64,000 nt of DNA from Verrucomicrobiota bacterium (GCA_016721945.1 JADKHC010000010.1:1-64000), one strand, 5' to 3'. Shown: positions 1-8,456, counted from the first letter of the stretch. Program-made: numbers and translations. The notes: generated by a model not told the origin, from the sequence alone.

Positions 1-1
1 T

Positions 2-2163
2 GGCATTACGCCCTCGGTCACCTACACCTACGATCGCGCGGGTCGGGCGAAGACCGTGACCGACGTCTCCGGCACCCGAATCTTCGACTATTACGACACC
101 GGGACGTCTGACACCGACCTGCTCAACAAGAGCGCCCGGCTAAAGAGTGAAACCCTGCCGACCTACTTCGGCAGACACGTACTCAACTATAGTTACCAGT
201 ACTCCGTCGCTGGCCGTGTGAATGGCGCACGCTCGTCCTTCTATCTCGACACCGGCACGCTCTATAAAGTCGACTACACCTACGACGCTGTCCTGCGCTA
301 TAACCGGATTACCTACAACAACATGGGGTTCATCTATACCTATCTCGACAACTCGAACCTGATCGACACGATCGCCCGGGGTAGCTACAAACGTGACTAC
401 GACTACGAACCCAACAGCAACCGCCTCACCACGTTGAAAAACCAATGGTCCGACATCGCCGCCAAAACCGTGGAAACCCGCGTTACTTACGAGCCCGAGA
501 CCGGACTGCGCCAGACCGAGCAAACCGCAGGCACCGACTACATGACTGCACTGGGTCGCACTACCGAGACCGGAGTGCACATGGACTATTCCTACACCGA
601 CCGGGCCGAACTAGATTCCAGCGCTAAATACCAGCTCACCCCCGACTGGACCGCTGGCAGCATGAAAACTGGCACCGACCGCGACTATACTTACGATCCG
701 ATTGGCAACCGCACCGCCGACATCGTGGCCGGTGTGAGCGGCACCTACACACCCAACGCCCTGAACCAATACCTCAGTGCGCCCGGCTTCAGCAGCATCG
801 GATACGACGAAAACGGCAACCTCACCTCCGACGACACCCGCATCTATTTCTACGACGGTGAAAATCGCCTCATCAAAATCACGCTGGGGTCAACGGTTGG
901 GCGTACGCCTACGACTACCTTGGTCGCCGCATCTCGAAACAAACCCTCAAGTGGAACACCTCCACCGCCAGCTATCAGGTCAAGTCCGAGATCCGCTTCC
1001 TCTACGACGGGTGGAACGTTATTGCTGAGACCGACGCCACCGGCACGATCAACCGAAAGTACGGCTGGGGTCTTGATATCTCCGGCACCCTCCAAGGTGC
1101 GGGTGGCGTTGGCGGCCTCCTTGCCATTCAGCTCACCACAACCTACTTCCCCCTCTACGACCCCTCGCACAACGTCATCGGTTATTATGTCAACGGCAAC
1201 CTCTCTGCCGCCTACGAGTATGACCCCTTTGGCCGCCTGCAAACCATTGCCGGATCCATGGGCACCGCCAACCCCTTCCGCTCCGCCACCAAATACACCG
1301 ACAACGAAACCGGTTTAGTCTATTACGGGATGCGGTATTATTCACCGACCCTCGGCCGCTTCATCAACCGCGATCCGATCGAAGAAGCTGGCGGCATCAA
1401 CCTCTACGCCTTCTGCGGCAATAACGGGGTTAATAGTTATGATTATCTTGGCATGGAGGACGGCCCTACAATTGATATCGGCGATGTCATACTAGAAAAT
1501 GCAGCTCAGGAGGCTGCAAGAAAAGCAGAGGAGACAAGAAAAAGAGAGGAAGCCGCAGCACGGGAGCAGATTACGCAGAATCTGCTTCAAGAAAATAAAG
1601 ATTTCCATAACAATCAGCTTAATGCCTTAAGCAGTACAACAGGGTCGGATCGTCCCGACATAGGCTTTGCGAATCAAGGGGGTGATTGCTATCCTGTTGC
1701 CTTGCGCGTTCTGATAGCTTGGGGGTCGGGAAAAGATCCGGGTAGAATATCGGTCAAATATGCCGAAGCTGCAGAATACAAGGATTATGATTGGAATGCT
1801 TATAGGGCGCCAATCCTAAATAGGGAAGCTGCTGTGCGTGTGGCTAAGGAGTATGGTGTTACCATCGATTCGTTCTATTATGAGACGAGGAAGGATCTCC
1901 TGGATAAAATTGGCTCCGACCCTGTATCGGTGTCTGTGGGTATTCGCAGAATTGCGGGGAATAGGGATCACGATCCTCATCAAATAACTATTCGAGAAGA
2001 TCCAGAACGACCGGGGAGGATGTATATTGTCACTAATCTTTATAGCAATGGGGGTGAGCTAAAGTTCACCAGGAATGAATTGTTGGGTCGAGACTTCAGT
2101 TTCGGTGATGGACGTACTGTTACAATACGGTCTAAGACCTTGGCGGACTTCATCGTGAGGTAA
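2..2163 (+). pseudogene. RHS/YD-repeat protein, 5' partial, frame broken near 886
   Basis: The 5' end lies outside the window: frame 2 is open from base 2 and is full of YD-type repeats (TYTYDRAGR, YDENGNLTSDD, DYTYDPIGNR). At the GGGG run at 886-889 the repeat homology leaves frame 2 and continues in frame 1 (GWAYAYDYLGRR, then AYEYDPFGRL) into the conserved RHS core and tip starting at 1258. Adding one G to that run restores one frame (T-L-G-V-N-G-W). RHS proteins are large secreted or surface shells that wrap and deliver a variable C-terminal toxin. Seen: repeats and the frame change. Inferred: an RHS polymorphic toxin that is either a real pseudogene or intact with a base-calling error. 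The frame-2 reading beyond 886, up to 1318, is not homologous. Confidence 0.8.
1258..2163 (+). CDS. RHS core end plus papain/calpain-like cysteine-peptidase toxin tip
   Basis: This is the readable C-terminal piece of the RHS gene. Residues 1-65 hold the RHS core signature (GLVYYGMRYYSP, LGRFINRDPIEEAGG, NLYAFCGNN, YDYLGM). Residues 70-125 form a charged, helical Lys/Glu/Gln-rich linker. Residues 130-300 are a variable tip with a Q-G-G-D-C motif (Cys144) that recalls the calpain/papain Cys box, a later D-P-H-Q (His241) and an Asn in VTNLYSN (about 260), in the Cys-His-Asn order of that fold. From about 1440 the DNA is clearly richer in A and T than the repeat region, as is usual for exchanged toxin tips. 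The start at 1258 is only an internal ATG; the true protein is longer. The toxin assignment is inferred from motif order and position, not from a close family match. Confidence 0.7.
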   Translation: MGTANPFRSATKYTDNETGLVYYGMRYYSPTLGRFINRDPIEEAGGINLYAFCGNNGVNSYDYLGMEDGPTIDIGDVILENAAQEAARKAEETRKREEAAAREQITQNLLQENKDFHNNQLNALSSTTGSDRPDIGFANQGGDCYPVALRVLIAWGSGKDPGRISVKYAEAAEYKDYDWNAYRAPILNREAAVRVAKEYGVTIDSFYYETRKDLLDKIGSDPVSVSVGIRRIAGNRDHDPHQITIREDPERPGRMYIVTNLYSNGGELKFTRNELLGRDFSFGDGRTVTIRSKTLADFIVR

Positions 2164-2175
2164 CTAAATACACTT

Positions 2176-2847
2176 ATGACGATACAACGTATTCTTAAAG
2201 CATCCATGCTTATCGCGCTTGGCAGCGTGATAAGCATGGATAGCTGTATCTGGGCGGCAAATCGTGATGGTATTGCCTACAAGCTCGAACCGGGAGATGG
2301 TCCATTTAGGTGGGTTAGTAAGGGCGGATTGTACTACATAAAGCTTAGGGATCGGGACCGTGGCTATCATTTATATATTGAACGAAATGGTAGTGGTCAT
2401 ATAGTTACTAATAGTATAGCAGGAGCCTCGTTGATGGTACGGGAGGAGTGCGGGCATCTCTCCTCTGCGAGTGATATGCTGCAGGCCACAGGCCCAGGCT
2501 TGTTTCTTTCTTTGTTTGGCGATAGCTCGCCATTTGTGGTAGATGAACGCTATATTGCTCTGCGTGAGAAGACAGGTGAGGATTCTTGGCCACCTGATAC
2601 GGATCTAGCGAGGATTGAGGCATCTAACACGATCCTGAGAAGATATATCTCCGATCAAACGCCAGCCAGCCAGGGTAATGCCTGGAATTGGAAACTGTAT
2701 GTTACCACGGAATCTGGAGATATCGTGCGCTGGGATATTACTGGAAAGGCTGCTCCCTTTAAAATTGAAGCGATAAATAAAACTCGCGTTGAGAAAGATG
2801 GAACGGTCATTCCCCTTACTAAGTCGGTGATCCGACTGGATGAGTGA
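2176..2847 (+). CDS. secreted/periplasmic unknown protein, candidate immunity protein
   Basis: The gene starts 12 bases after the RHS tip ends and shares its lower GC. The 223-residue product has an N-terminal hydrophobic segment (residues 8-22, ending CIWAAN) consistent with a signal peptide or lipoprotein-like leader, followed by a soluble, beta-rich-looking chain with no motif I recognise. Genes directly after an RHS toxin tip commonly encode the matching immunity protein, and a peptidase toxin acting in the envelope would need an exported inhibitor, so immunity is a reasonable inference from position. It could equally be an unrelated hypothetical gene. Confidence 0.55.
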   Translation: MTIQRILKASMLIALGSVISMDSCIWAANRDGIAYKLEPGDGPFRWVSKGGLYYIKLRDRDRGYHLYIERNGSGHIVTNSIAGASLMVREECGHLSSASDMLQATGPGLFLSLFGDSSPFVVDERYIALREKTGEDSWPPDTDLARIEASNTILRRYISDQTPASQGNAWNWKLYVTTESGDIVRWDITGKAAPFKIEAINKTRVEKDGTVIPLTKSVIRLDE

Positions 2848-2855
2848 TTGTTACC

Positions 2856-3440
2856 TGTTACCGACTTTTTCTGATCGTATAAACAGCCAAATTGTCCTCG
2901 TAGAGGTTTTTGGCAGATAGCCGAATTGGCATCGTATTTTGCGGCTAAATTGCCGTGCTGTGATCGCATTTATGATCGGAGCGAGCGGTTGGGCGGACAT
3001 GAGGATGCGACGCATACGACAGGCCATGGCCATGACGGTTTCCGTCGGTGTTACCGACTTTCTCTGATCGTATAAACTGCCAAATTGTCCTCGTAGAGGT
3101 TTTGGCAGTTAGCCAGGTGCGGTCGTTTTTGCGCCAAATTGCCGGCTGTGGTCGTATTTGTGACGGGAGCGAGCGGTTGGCGGACATAAAGACACAACGC
3201 ATACGATGAGGTTGCCCATAGGTTGCCAAATTTCATGGTTTTGCCTTCACGATCGCTAAATGTTACCGACTTTTCTCTGATCGTAGAATCTGCCAAATTG
3301 TCCTCGTAGAGGTTTTGGGCAGTTAGCTGAGGTGTGGTCGTATTTTGCGGCTAAATTGCCGCGCTGTGGTCGCATTTGTGATGGGAGTGAGCGGATGCGC
3401 TGAGATCAGGACGCGATTGCATACGATGAGAGCGTGGATT
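2856..3440 (+). repeat. three tandem ~195-212 bp copies of the transposon left end
   Basis: TGTTACCGAC occurs at 2856, 3049 and 3261. Each is followed by CTGATCGTA, AATTGTCCTCGTAGAGGTTT, a GGCAG stretch, a GCTAAATTGCCG-like stretch, GTGATCGCATTT-like and GGAGCGAGCGG-like segments, and a GCATACGA tail. The copies have diverged and their lengths differ (193 and 212 bp between starts), so this is not a recent clean duplication. Reading frames across it are short and not credible as genes. Confidence 0.75.
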
Positions 3441-3660
3441 TTGTGCGCAGCCGATTTTTGATCGTACGCGTTTTACCGGAACGGTCGTATGATTTTGCGC
3501 CGAACTGTGGTCGTACGTGCGTTTTCAGGTCCTGTCTTACGATGAGAGCGCGGCAATTTGGTCGGCCCGCATTCTGATCGTAAGCGTTCCGTCCGCTGGG
3601 ATCGTACGTTTTTTGGCCGCACTGCCATCGTACGCTTACGACGGCAGCGGCCGGTTTGCC
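3441..3660. repeat. subterminal array of TCGTA-type motifs
   Basis: This stretch has no credible gene and carries closely spaced GATCGTA, GGTCGTA, CATCGTACG and TTACGATG sequences in both orientations, for example near 3462, 3484, 3512, 3538, 3576, 3600, 3627 and 3637. The same word recurs through the three left-end copies and at the right end (7086, 7104, 7138). Arrays of short transposase-binding sites at both ends are typical of Tn7/Mu-type elements; that role is inferred. Confidence 0.55.
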
Positions 3661-3678
3661 ACCAGACGTTGGATACGT

Positions 3679-3969
3679 TTACGACGCGACGATTGTCTTC
3701 ATGGCGTCATGGAACGAGAGGCCGAGGATCTGCACGAAGAAGTCGATGGTGTTGCCGGCTTGGCCGCGTTCGGGCCAGCGCCAGTAGCTGTCTTTGACGA
3801 TGAGACCGGGGAAGGCGGTTACGGCAAAGTTCTCGGCGGGCAACTCGACCAGCGTCAGACCCCGCTTTGCGATGAGTGGGGCCAGTTGCGCTTTCCTCGC
3901 GTCCCGGATCTGTTCGCGGGACCATGGCGGAAGCGACAGAGCTTTAGTACTATGCGATGGGTTGGTCAC
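3679..3969 (-). CDS. small CHC2-primase-like protein of the transposon
   Basis: The 96-residue product starts at a GTG preceded by a strong GGAGGAAAG site and overlaps the end of the transposase-ATPase gene by 20 bases, so the two are probably translationally coupled. Its C-terminal half (residues about 60-94, W-R-W-P-E-R-G-Q-A-G-N-T-I-D-F then GLSFHDAMKTI) resembles the end of the CHC2 zinc-binding domain of DnaG-type primases, where GG-x-x-I-D-F is followed by a GLSFKEA-like helix. The zinc-binding cysteines of that family are absent. It may be a DNA-binding accessory of transposition; that is inference. The product ends where a longer primase would continue. Confidence 0.55.
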   Translation of the reverse strand: MTNPSHSTKALSLPPWSREQIRDARKAQLAPLIAKRGLTLVELPAENFAVTAFPGLIVKDSYWRWPERGQAGNTIDFFVQILGLSFHDAMKTIVAS

Positions 3970-6034
3970 AGTCTTTCCTCCAATGGGGTTGCACGAGGAC
4001 GCGGTTGACCTGTTTCAAATCTACGATGCGGGTTTGGTCGCGGACGGCCTCGATCAGCGAGGACACGCAGAGGTTTTTCGTTCTGCGCAGCAGGCCTTCG
4101 CCGGAGCGCACGATGAGGGCGAGCGCATCGGCAGTGTAGGTGTGGTGGCCGAGACCGGCGCGGTCGAGTTCGCCCAGGATAAACGCTTCGATCGTTTCGG
4201 GCGCGAGGCGCGGCAGGATCACCGAGTAGGTGACTCTCGATCTGATCTCCTCGTTTTGAGCGAGGGAGAGCGTTTGCAACAGCGGCGGCTGGGCGATGAG
4301 CACCAGGTTGTGCGACCTCGGAAAATCTTCGAACAAGAGCCGTAACTTGCGCAGGCATTCGGGCGACATCAGATGAGCGTCGTCGATGATCGGCACGAGC
4401 ATTTTGCCGGCGCGGTGTACACGGAAGGCTTCTTGCGCGAGGAGCCGTTCGCAGTGATGGTCGTGGCCGTTGAACTCGATCTGGAAGGCGGCGCAGAGGA
4501 TGCGCAGGGTGTTGTGATAAGTGTGGAGCGTGCGGTTGACGACGGGCGTGATGACGCGTTTCTGATCTTGATTTACGAGGGCTTGTTTGAGGATGGATTT
4601 GCCGGTGCCGGGTTCACCGAGGATGAGGCAAAGCCCGCCTTGCTGGGCGTGGACTTTCAAGATGTCGAAGACCTCTTGCTGGTGCGCGAGCAGCGCAAGC
4701 ACTTCCGTGTCGAAGGGGATTTTCTGAAGACCGAAGTGGGCGCGGATCATGGTTGTGCCCTCCGCTGAGTGGTTCGGCTTTTTGCTTTCCGGGTTCTGGC
4801 TTCCGGCCTCTGGTATCTGGCGTCTGGTTTCAGGCTTGCGGTCGTTGGCGATCATGTCGAGCAGCCGGGCTTCACCCATGCGCTCGCCTTTATAGTATAC
4901 GACGACACGGCCGGCTGGTTTGCGCCGTTCGAAGCGGATCTGGATTGTGCGATCCGGCAGGTGGCGCGGTGCTTCATAGCGAAGGGATTTAAACGAAAAG
5001 GTATTGTCGGTGCGCACGTGGCGTTCTTCCTCGACGTAAAACAGTTCGTCATTGGCCTCGTTGGGCGGAAGGAAACGCACGCGGCTGCGATCCAGCGCGA
5101 ACCGATCTAACGGAGGCATACCAAGGACGGAATGGGTCTGGGCGTTGTACTGTTCTTCGACCCACGAGATGAACTGGCGATTGAGCGCCTCCAGCGACGA
5201 GAGGTCGAGTGCCCGCGAAAGGAACTGATCGCGGGTCGTGCGGAAGAAGCGTTCGACTTTGCCCTTGGCCGCGCCGTCGCGCACCGGCGTGTGATGCAAG
5301 AGGCAGCCGACGCGGGCGCAGATCTGCACAATCTCCTTCGAGGAATAAATCGAACCGTTGTCGACATACAAACTCTGCGGCACGCCGCGCTTGTAGAAGG
5401 CGGCGCGGATGGCCTCGATCAGGGTGTCGACGTTTTCCGCACAGAAGAACTGGCCATGGCAGCAGACCCGCGAGGCGTCGTCGATGAAGGCGATCAACCG
5501 GGTCTGCACTTTTGTGCCTTCATGAGTGACGTGCGGACCGTAAAGGGTGTCGGCCTGCCACATTTCATTTGCATGGGCCTTGGCGAAGGCCAACCGGTGC
5601 TTGTTTTCGCAGTCTCGCTCGGGCTTGAGCAGCTCCAGTTCTTTAACCAGCCGCGAGAAGGTATTGGGCGCGACCTGTGAGCGGGTGAGTAGACCCTGCT
5701 CAATGCATAGGCGATAGAGCGTGGCGCGCTTGGGTGTTTTCCCGTGGAGCTTCGGCAAAACCTTTTGAACCGCCTCCAAAAGCGACTCGGCGCTGACCTT
5801 GCGGATCTTGCCTTTGTCGCCGCGGGTGGAGGTTTCTAGGGCGGTGAGCCCGTGCTTTTTATACCGGCTGTACCAAGTCTGGATCGTGCGCCAGGTGAAC
5901 TGTCGGGCTTGGCCATCTTCGTCGGTGAAGGTCATCTCGCTGACCTTTTTGATCCGAGCCACGATGGTATTGCCTTCGGCCATGTCGATCGCGCCCAGGA
6001 CCCGCATTTTGAGATAAGAGGAGGGATTATGCAT
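3950..6034 (-). CDS. DDE transposase fused in frame to an AAA+ transposition ATPase
   Basis: The 694-residue product joins two normally separate proteins. Residues 1-110 are helix-turn-helix-like (TWRTIQTWYSRYKKHG). Residues about 145-300 are a retroviral-integrase-type catalytic core with Asp in MWQADTLYGP, Asp in LYVDNGSIYSS and Glu in GKVERFF (DDE). A Mu-C-like beta region follows to about 395. A linker rich in Pro, Glu and Ser leads to an AAA+ domain of the ExeA/TniB/TnsC kind with Walker A GEPGTGKS and Walker B VPIIDDAH. The pair corresponds to transposase plus target-choosing ATPase in Tn7/Tn5053/Mu relatives. An internal ATG at 4750 has its own GGAGG site, so the ATPase may also be made alone. 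No good ribosome site is seen at 6034; Met10 is an alternative start. Confidence 0.85.
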   Translation of the reverse strand: MHNPSSYLKMRVLGAIDMAEGNTIVARIKKVSEMTFTDEDGQARQFTWRTIQTWYSRYKKHGLTALETSTRGDKGKIRKVSAESLLEAVQKVLPKLHGKTPKRATLYRLCIEQGLLTRSQVAPNTFSRLVKELELLKPERDCENKHRLAFAKAHANEMWQADTLYGPHVTHEGTKVQTRLIAFIDDASRVCCHGQFFCAENVDTLIEAIRAAFYKRGVPQSLYVDNGSIYSSKEIVQICARVGCLLHHTPVRDGAAKGKVERFFRTTRDQFLSRALDLSSLEALNRQFISWVEEQYNAQTHSVLGMPPLDRFALDRSRVRFLPPNEANDELFYVEEERHVRTDNTFSFKSLRYEAPRHLPDRTIQIRFERRKPAGRVVVYYKGERMGEARLLDMIANDRKPETRRQIPEAGSQNPESKKPNHSAEGTTMIRAHFGLQKIPFDTEVLALLAHQQEVFDILKVHAQQGGLCLILGEPGTGKSILKQALVNQDQKRVITPVVNRTLHTYHNTLRILCAAFQIEFNGHDHHCERLLAQEAFRVHRAGKMLVPIIDDAHLMSPECLRKLRLLFEDFPRSHNLVLIAQPPLLQTLSLAQNEEIRSRVTYSVILPRLAPETIEAFILGELDRAGLGHHTYTADALALIVRSGEGLLRRTKNLCVSSLIEAVRDQTRIVDLKQVNRVLVQPHWRKDCDQPIA
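4748..4763 (-). promoter_or_regulatory. internal ribosome binding site and start for the AAA+ part
   Basis: On the minus strand GGAGG (4763-4759) lies 8 bases before ATG (4750-4748), which begins MIRAHFGLQKIPFDTEV. This is where stand-alone ExeA/TnsC-like ATPases usually begin. It supports separate translation of a 266-residue ATPase in addition to the fused product. Confidence 0.55.
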
Positions 6035-6362
6035 TGCGTAGTTGTAATTTGGTTACGCTTACGACGCTAAACCGTCCCGGAGGCGGAAGGCGGATTGTCT
6101 TTTGGTGTTGTCGGTTGAAAAAAGTTAAGGCTTCCGGAAAACGTGCGGTGGTAATTTGGCCGAAAGGGCTCTGTCGAAGGGCTGAGACGGCTAGACATAA
6201 TGCAAACTGTGCCAACGGTTCTGTCTCAATAAACGGGTGCCCACCTAAGGCGGCGCTTGGAAAGCAGGTGGCCCTCTCCAGCCACTTACAAAAGCTGCCG
6301 CGCGGTTGAGACTGGGTAGAAAATCAACGGGCTTTACGTCCGCGTTTGGTTCGAGCCGGTGT
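6035..6362. other. gene-free stretch between transposon genes
   Basis: These 328 bases separate the transposase start from the end of the zinc-ribbon gene. Open frames here are short and lack family features. It probably holds the promoter of the leftward transposase operon, but I see no clear promoter boxes. A single CTTACGAC motif near 6058 matches the element-end motif family. Confidence 0.4.
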
Positions 6363-6922
6363 TTAGCCAAATAACGCTTGCTGAAAATGCCGCTGGTACG
6401 TCGTTAGTGCGCAGGAGTTGTGCGGGAAGAGGGTTTGCAGATGGCTGAGCGTCTGGAGCAATGGATCGGTTCGGCTAGAGGGTGGCGGTGGCCGCTCGCG
6501 GCAGAGCCAGCTTCGCACGCCATCCAGTCGGCGTCGCACACGCCGGATAATGCCGTAAGTCGCCTCCAACGAAAACGGCAGGCGAAGGGTTTCGGCGGCG
6601 GCTCGGATCGCCTTGCCGTCGAGCAAGGCGCGCAACAACGCCCAGAGCAGCGAAGCCGGGAAGGTGTGGCGCGGTAAAACTCCCGCGAAGAACAGCGGGA
6701 AGGTTTTCCCACAGCCGCGACGTTGCCCGCGATCCGAACAGAACACGCGTTGACCACGCATTACCGAACCGTTCACCACCGCCGGATCGTTGCCGCGCAG
6801 CACGCTGTGGCGGTTGAGCGTGCCGCGGCATCCGCAATGCGGACAGCAGTGCTGCTTGAGCGAAAAAGCACGGCGCTTAACGCCTCCTCGTCATCCACGA
6901 AACGAACCAAGGTCGAAACCAT
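6363..6922 (-). pseudogene. zinc-ribbon transposon accessory protein, frameshifted at 6863-6867
   Basis: The C-terminal 146 residues read from 6803 (LRGNDPAVVNGSVMRGQ, FCSDRGQRRGCGKTFPLFF, then a helical region). Upstream in the same frame lies CCPHCGCRGTLNRHS, a zinc-ribbon Cys-x2-Cys-x-Cys start, but no start codon. In the neighbouring frame ATG at 6922 opens MVSTLVRFVDDEEALSAVLF. The two join if the A5 run (plus strand 6863-6867) had six bases, giving ...AVLFSLKQHCCPHCG. With the later Cys residues this makes a zinc-ribbon of the sort found with transposases. As it stands the gene is split by one base: decay, or a base-calling error in a homopolymer. Confidence 0.6.
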
Positions 6923-7079
6923 AGAGACCGTCCTTCTTGCCCGAACGCCCACGGCACAGGCGAGGCTTTTCAAAACGCCACAGCACTCCAACCCACGGGA
7001 CTCGGTTCAAAGGGGAGGCGATAAATCGGGGAGTACGGCACTGACGGCGCTCCACGATCCAACGGCACTTTCACCACGC

Positions 7080-7162
7080 TCTCATCGTAATCCCGCTCAG
7101 CCTTACGACGGTACTTCGGCTAAACTACGGCGCTTATTACGATCAGAGGGCGGCGGGTAACA
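7080..7162 (-). repeat. transposon right end
   Basis: Read from 7162 on the minus strand: TGTTACC, a GC-rich spacer, then CTGATCGTAATAA. Inner motifs are CTTACGAC at about 7103 and CTCATCGTAA at about 7082. It matches the left-end layout of TGTTACC followed by CTGATCGTA and so marks the right border. The adjoining gene fragment is open in frame right up to this border. Confidence 0.65.
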
Positions 7163-7232
7163 CCGAAGCGACCGAGAAGCCCATATCTTCACTCCAGTAT
7201 ACCGTAAAGTACGGGCACAGGTTCTTTGGCGT

Positions 7233-8456
7233 GTGCACGACCTAGGATGGTCGGCCGAAAAATTCCAGAGTGTCGATACCCGCGTGGATTCTTACCCGTA
7301 TTCTTCGCCGCGCATGAGCGAATCAAGTCGGCGGATTGATCGCTACGGGAAGAAGTATTCTTGGATTGCTTTTCATGAGCTCGCCGGAATCCGACAAGAC
7401 TTGGGATTGATGGATGTGCCGTGGCGCCGTTTCTCAGAGCGAACTTCCGAGGTCGATATCGATCCTAGCTTTCCTGCGCCGACGGAGAAAGAGAGATTGT
7501 TCTCGGAAGATTGGCTTAATGGTCCGCAAAAATTACTCCGGAAATGGATTGCGCAAGGTCCCGTTCCAAACGCATCGCCGCTTCTCCGCCGAGAAACTGT
7601 ACTAGGGCAGAGAGGGCCGTGGATCGCTCTGGACGGTTACATTACCCAGCAGGACAAGACGAGAGGCCGTGATATATTTTGTTTTGTACGAGCTTTTCTT
7701 GCGCCAAAAAAAGACGCGAACGCGCTGGCGCGGGCGCTCAAGAAACAATCAATGCGTGGGCGTTGGCTGCCTGAGAAGCCGAATGAGATTTATGCCTTTG
7801 CTGGAGAGTTTCCGTGGTGTTCGAGCTTTGGATCCTACCCACAAACTGTATTGCGGTTTGTTACAGAGCGAAAGGTTATAGAGGTCATGCGCCCACGTGG
7901 CGTCGCCTTGACCGGTAAATCAGTCGAGAGCATGCGCGAAGCCCTCGCTCTGCTTAGGACTGGAAAGCCCCTTCCGAACGGTTTCATTGACGCTTCCGCC
8001 AACGTGAAATTGAAACGAGTGCCGGTGAGGGAGGTCCGCGAAAAGGCCGTCGAGTATAAAGTCGTGATCCCAGTTTGCGATTTTCACTGGGAAGGGCCGA
8101 CGATCGATGACGAGCCGACCGGCGGTGTATTCCTTGCCAAGCATTTGGCAAAAGATATGAACCTGCGTTGGATCCCGCCGACACGTGATGTTGCGGACGC
8201 CGCCGGTCGTCGGGCAACCTGTCAGACCGATTACGGAGATCATTCGCGTGACAATCGCCAAACCATGTTCTTTATCCGCGAAGACCTATTGCAAGATTAC
8301 CTTCGACGAAAAAAACAGGTTCTAATTTGGGTTAGTTGGGGAGAACGGGGAATCTCTCGTAGCCTCATCAAAGATTTTGAAAAACACCGGGAAGAGTATG
8401 GAGAACCATTCAAGGTTTTTCATACGGTCAAAAGGTTACGTTCGACGGTTTACTGA
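7233..8456 (+). CDS. C-terminal fragment of a large protein, possibly an NTPase-type defence protein
   Basis: The 407 residues can be read from a GTG at 7233, but the frame is open back to 7161, at the transposon border (WRVHDLGW precedes). This suggests the gene lost its 5' part there. The sequence DRYGKKYSWIAFHELAGI resembles a segment I associate with the C-terminal part of very large bacterial ATP-binding proteins of the STAND/Avs defence style; that link is from memory and weak. The rest (GRDIFCFVRAFLAPKK, YPQTVLRFV, LIWVSWGERG) is not recognised and contains no Walker motif. Probably a non-functional remnant. Codon use is less GC-biased than in the dcw genes. Confidence 0.55.
   Translation: MHDLGWSAEKFQSVDTRVDSYPYSSPRMSESSRRIDRYGKKYSWIAFHELAGIRQDLGLMDVPWRRFSERTSEVDIDPSFPAPTEKERLFSEDWLNGPQKLLRKWIAQGPVPNASPLLRRETVLGQRGPWIALDGYITQQDKTRGRDIFCFVRAFLAPKKDANALARALKKQSMRGRWLPEKPNEIYAFAGEFPWCSSFGSYPQTVLRFVTERKVIEVMRPRGVALTGKSVESMREALALLRTGKPLPNGFIDASANVKLKRVPVREVREKAVEYKVVIPVCDFHWEGPTIDDEPTGGVFLAKHLAKDMNLRWIPPTRDVADAAGRRATCQTDYGDHSRDNRQTMFFIREDLLQDYLRRKKQVLIWVSWGERGISRSLIKDFEKHREEYGEPFKVFHTVKRLRSTVY

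Larger units (their letters stand above)
2856..7162. mobile_element. Tn7/Mu-type transposon with TGTTACC ends
   Basis: The left end reads TGTTACC then CTGATCGTATAAA (2856-2883). The right end, read inwards on the minus strand from 7162, is TGTTACC then CTGATCGTAATAA. These form imperfect terminal inverted repeats starting TGT, as in Tn7, Tn5053 and Mu relatives. Inside are, all on the minus strand, a zinc-ribbon protein, a DDE transposase joined to an AAA+ ATPase, and a tiny primase-like protein. The left end occurs three times (2856, 3049, 3261), so the minimal element could be 3261-7162. No 5-bp target duplication is visible: TTACC, GTCGG and CTAAA lie left of the three ends and CCGAA lies right of 7162. 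Missing duplications suggest nested insertion or later rearrangement. Confidence 0.7.

Noticed and set aside
2856..3440. CRISPR array
   Set aside because: The repeat units are about 200 bp, diverged and without short repeat-spacer structure; they are transposon ends.
3517..4008. plus-strand open frame over the transposon left end
   Set aside because: It runs through the TCGTA motif array and opposite the primase-like gene; a shadow frame.
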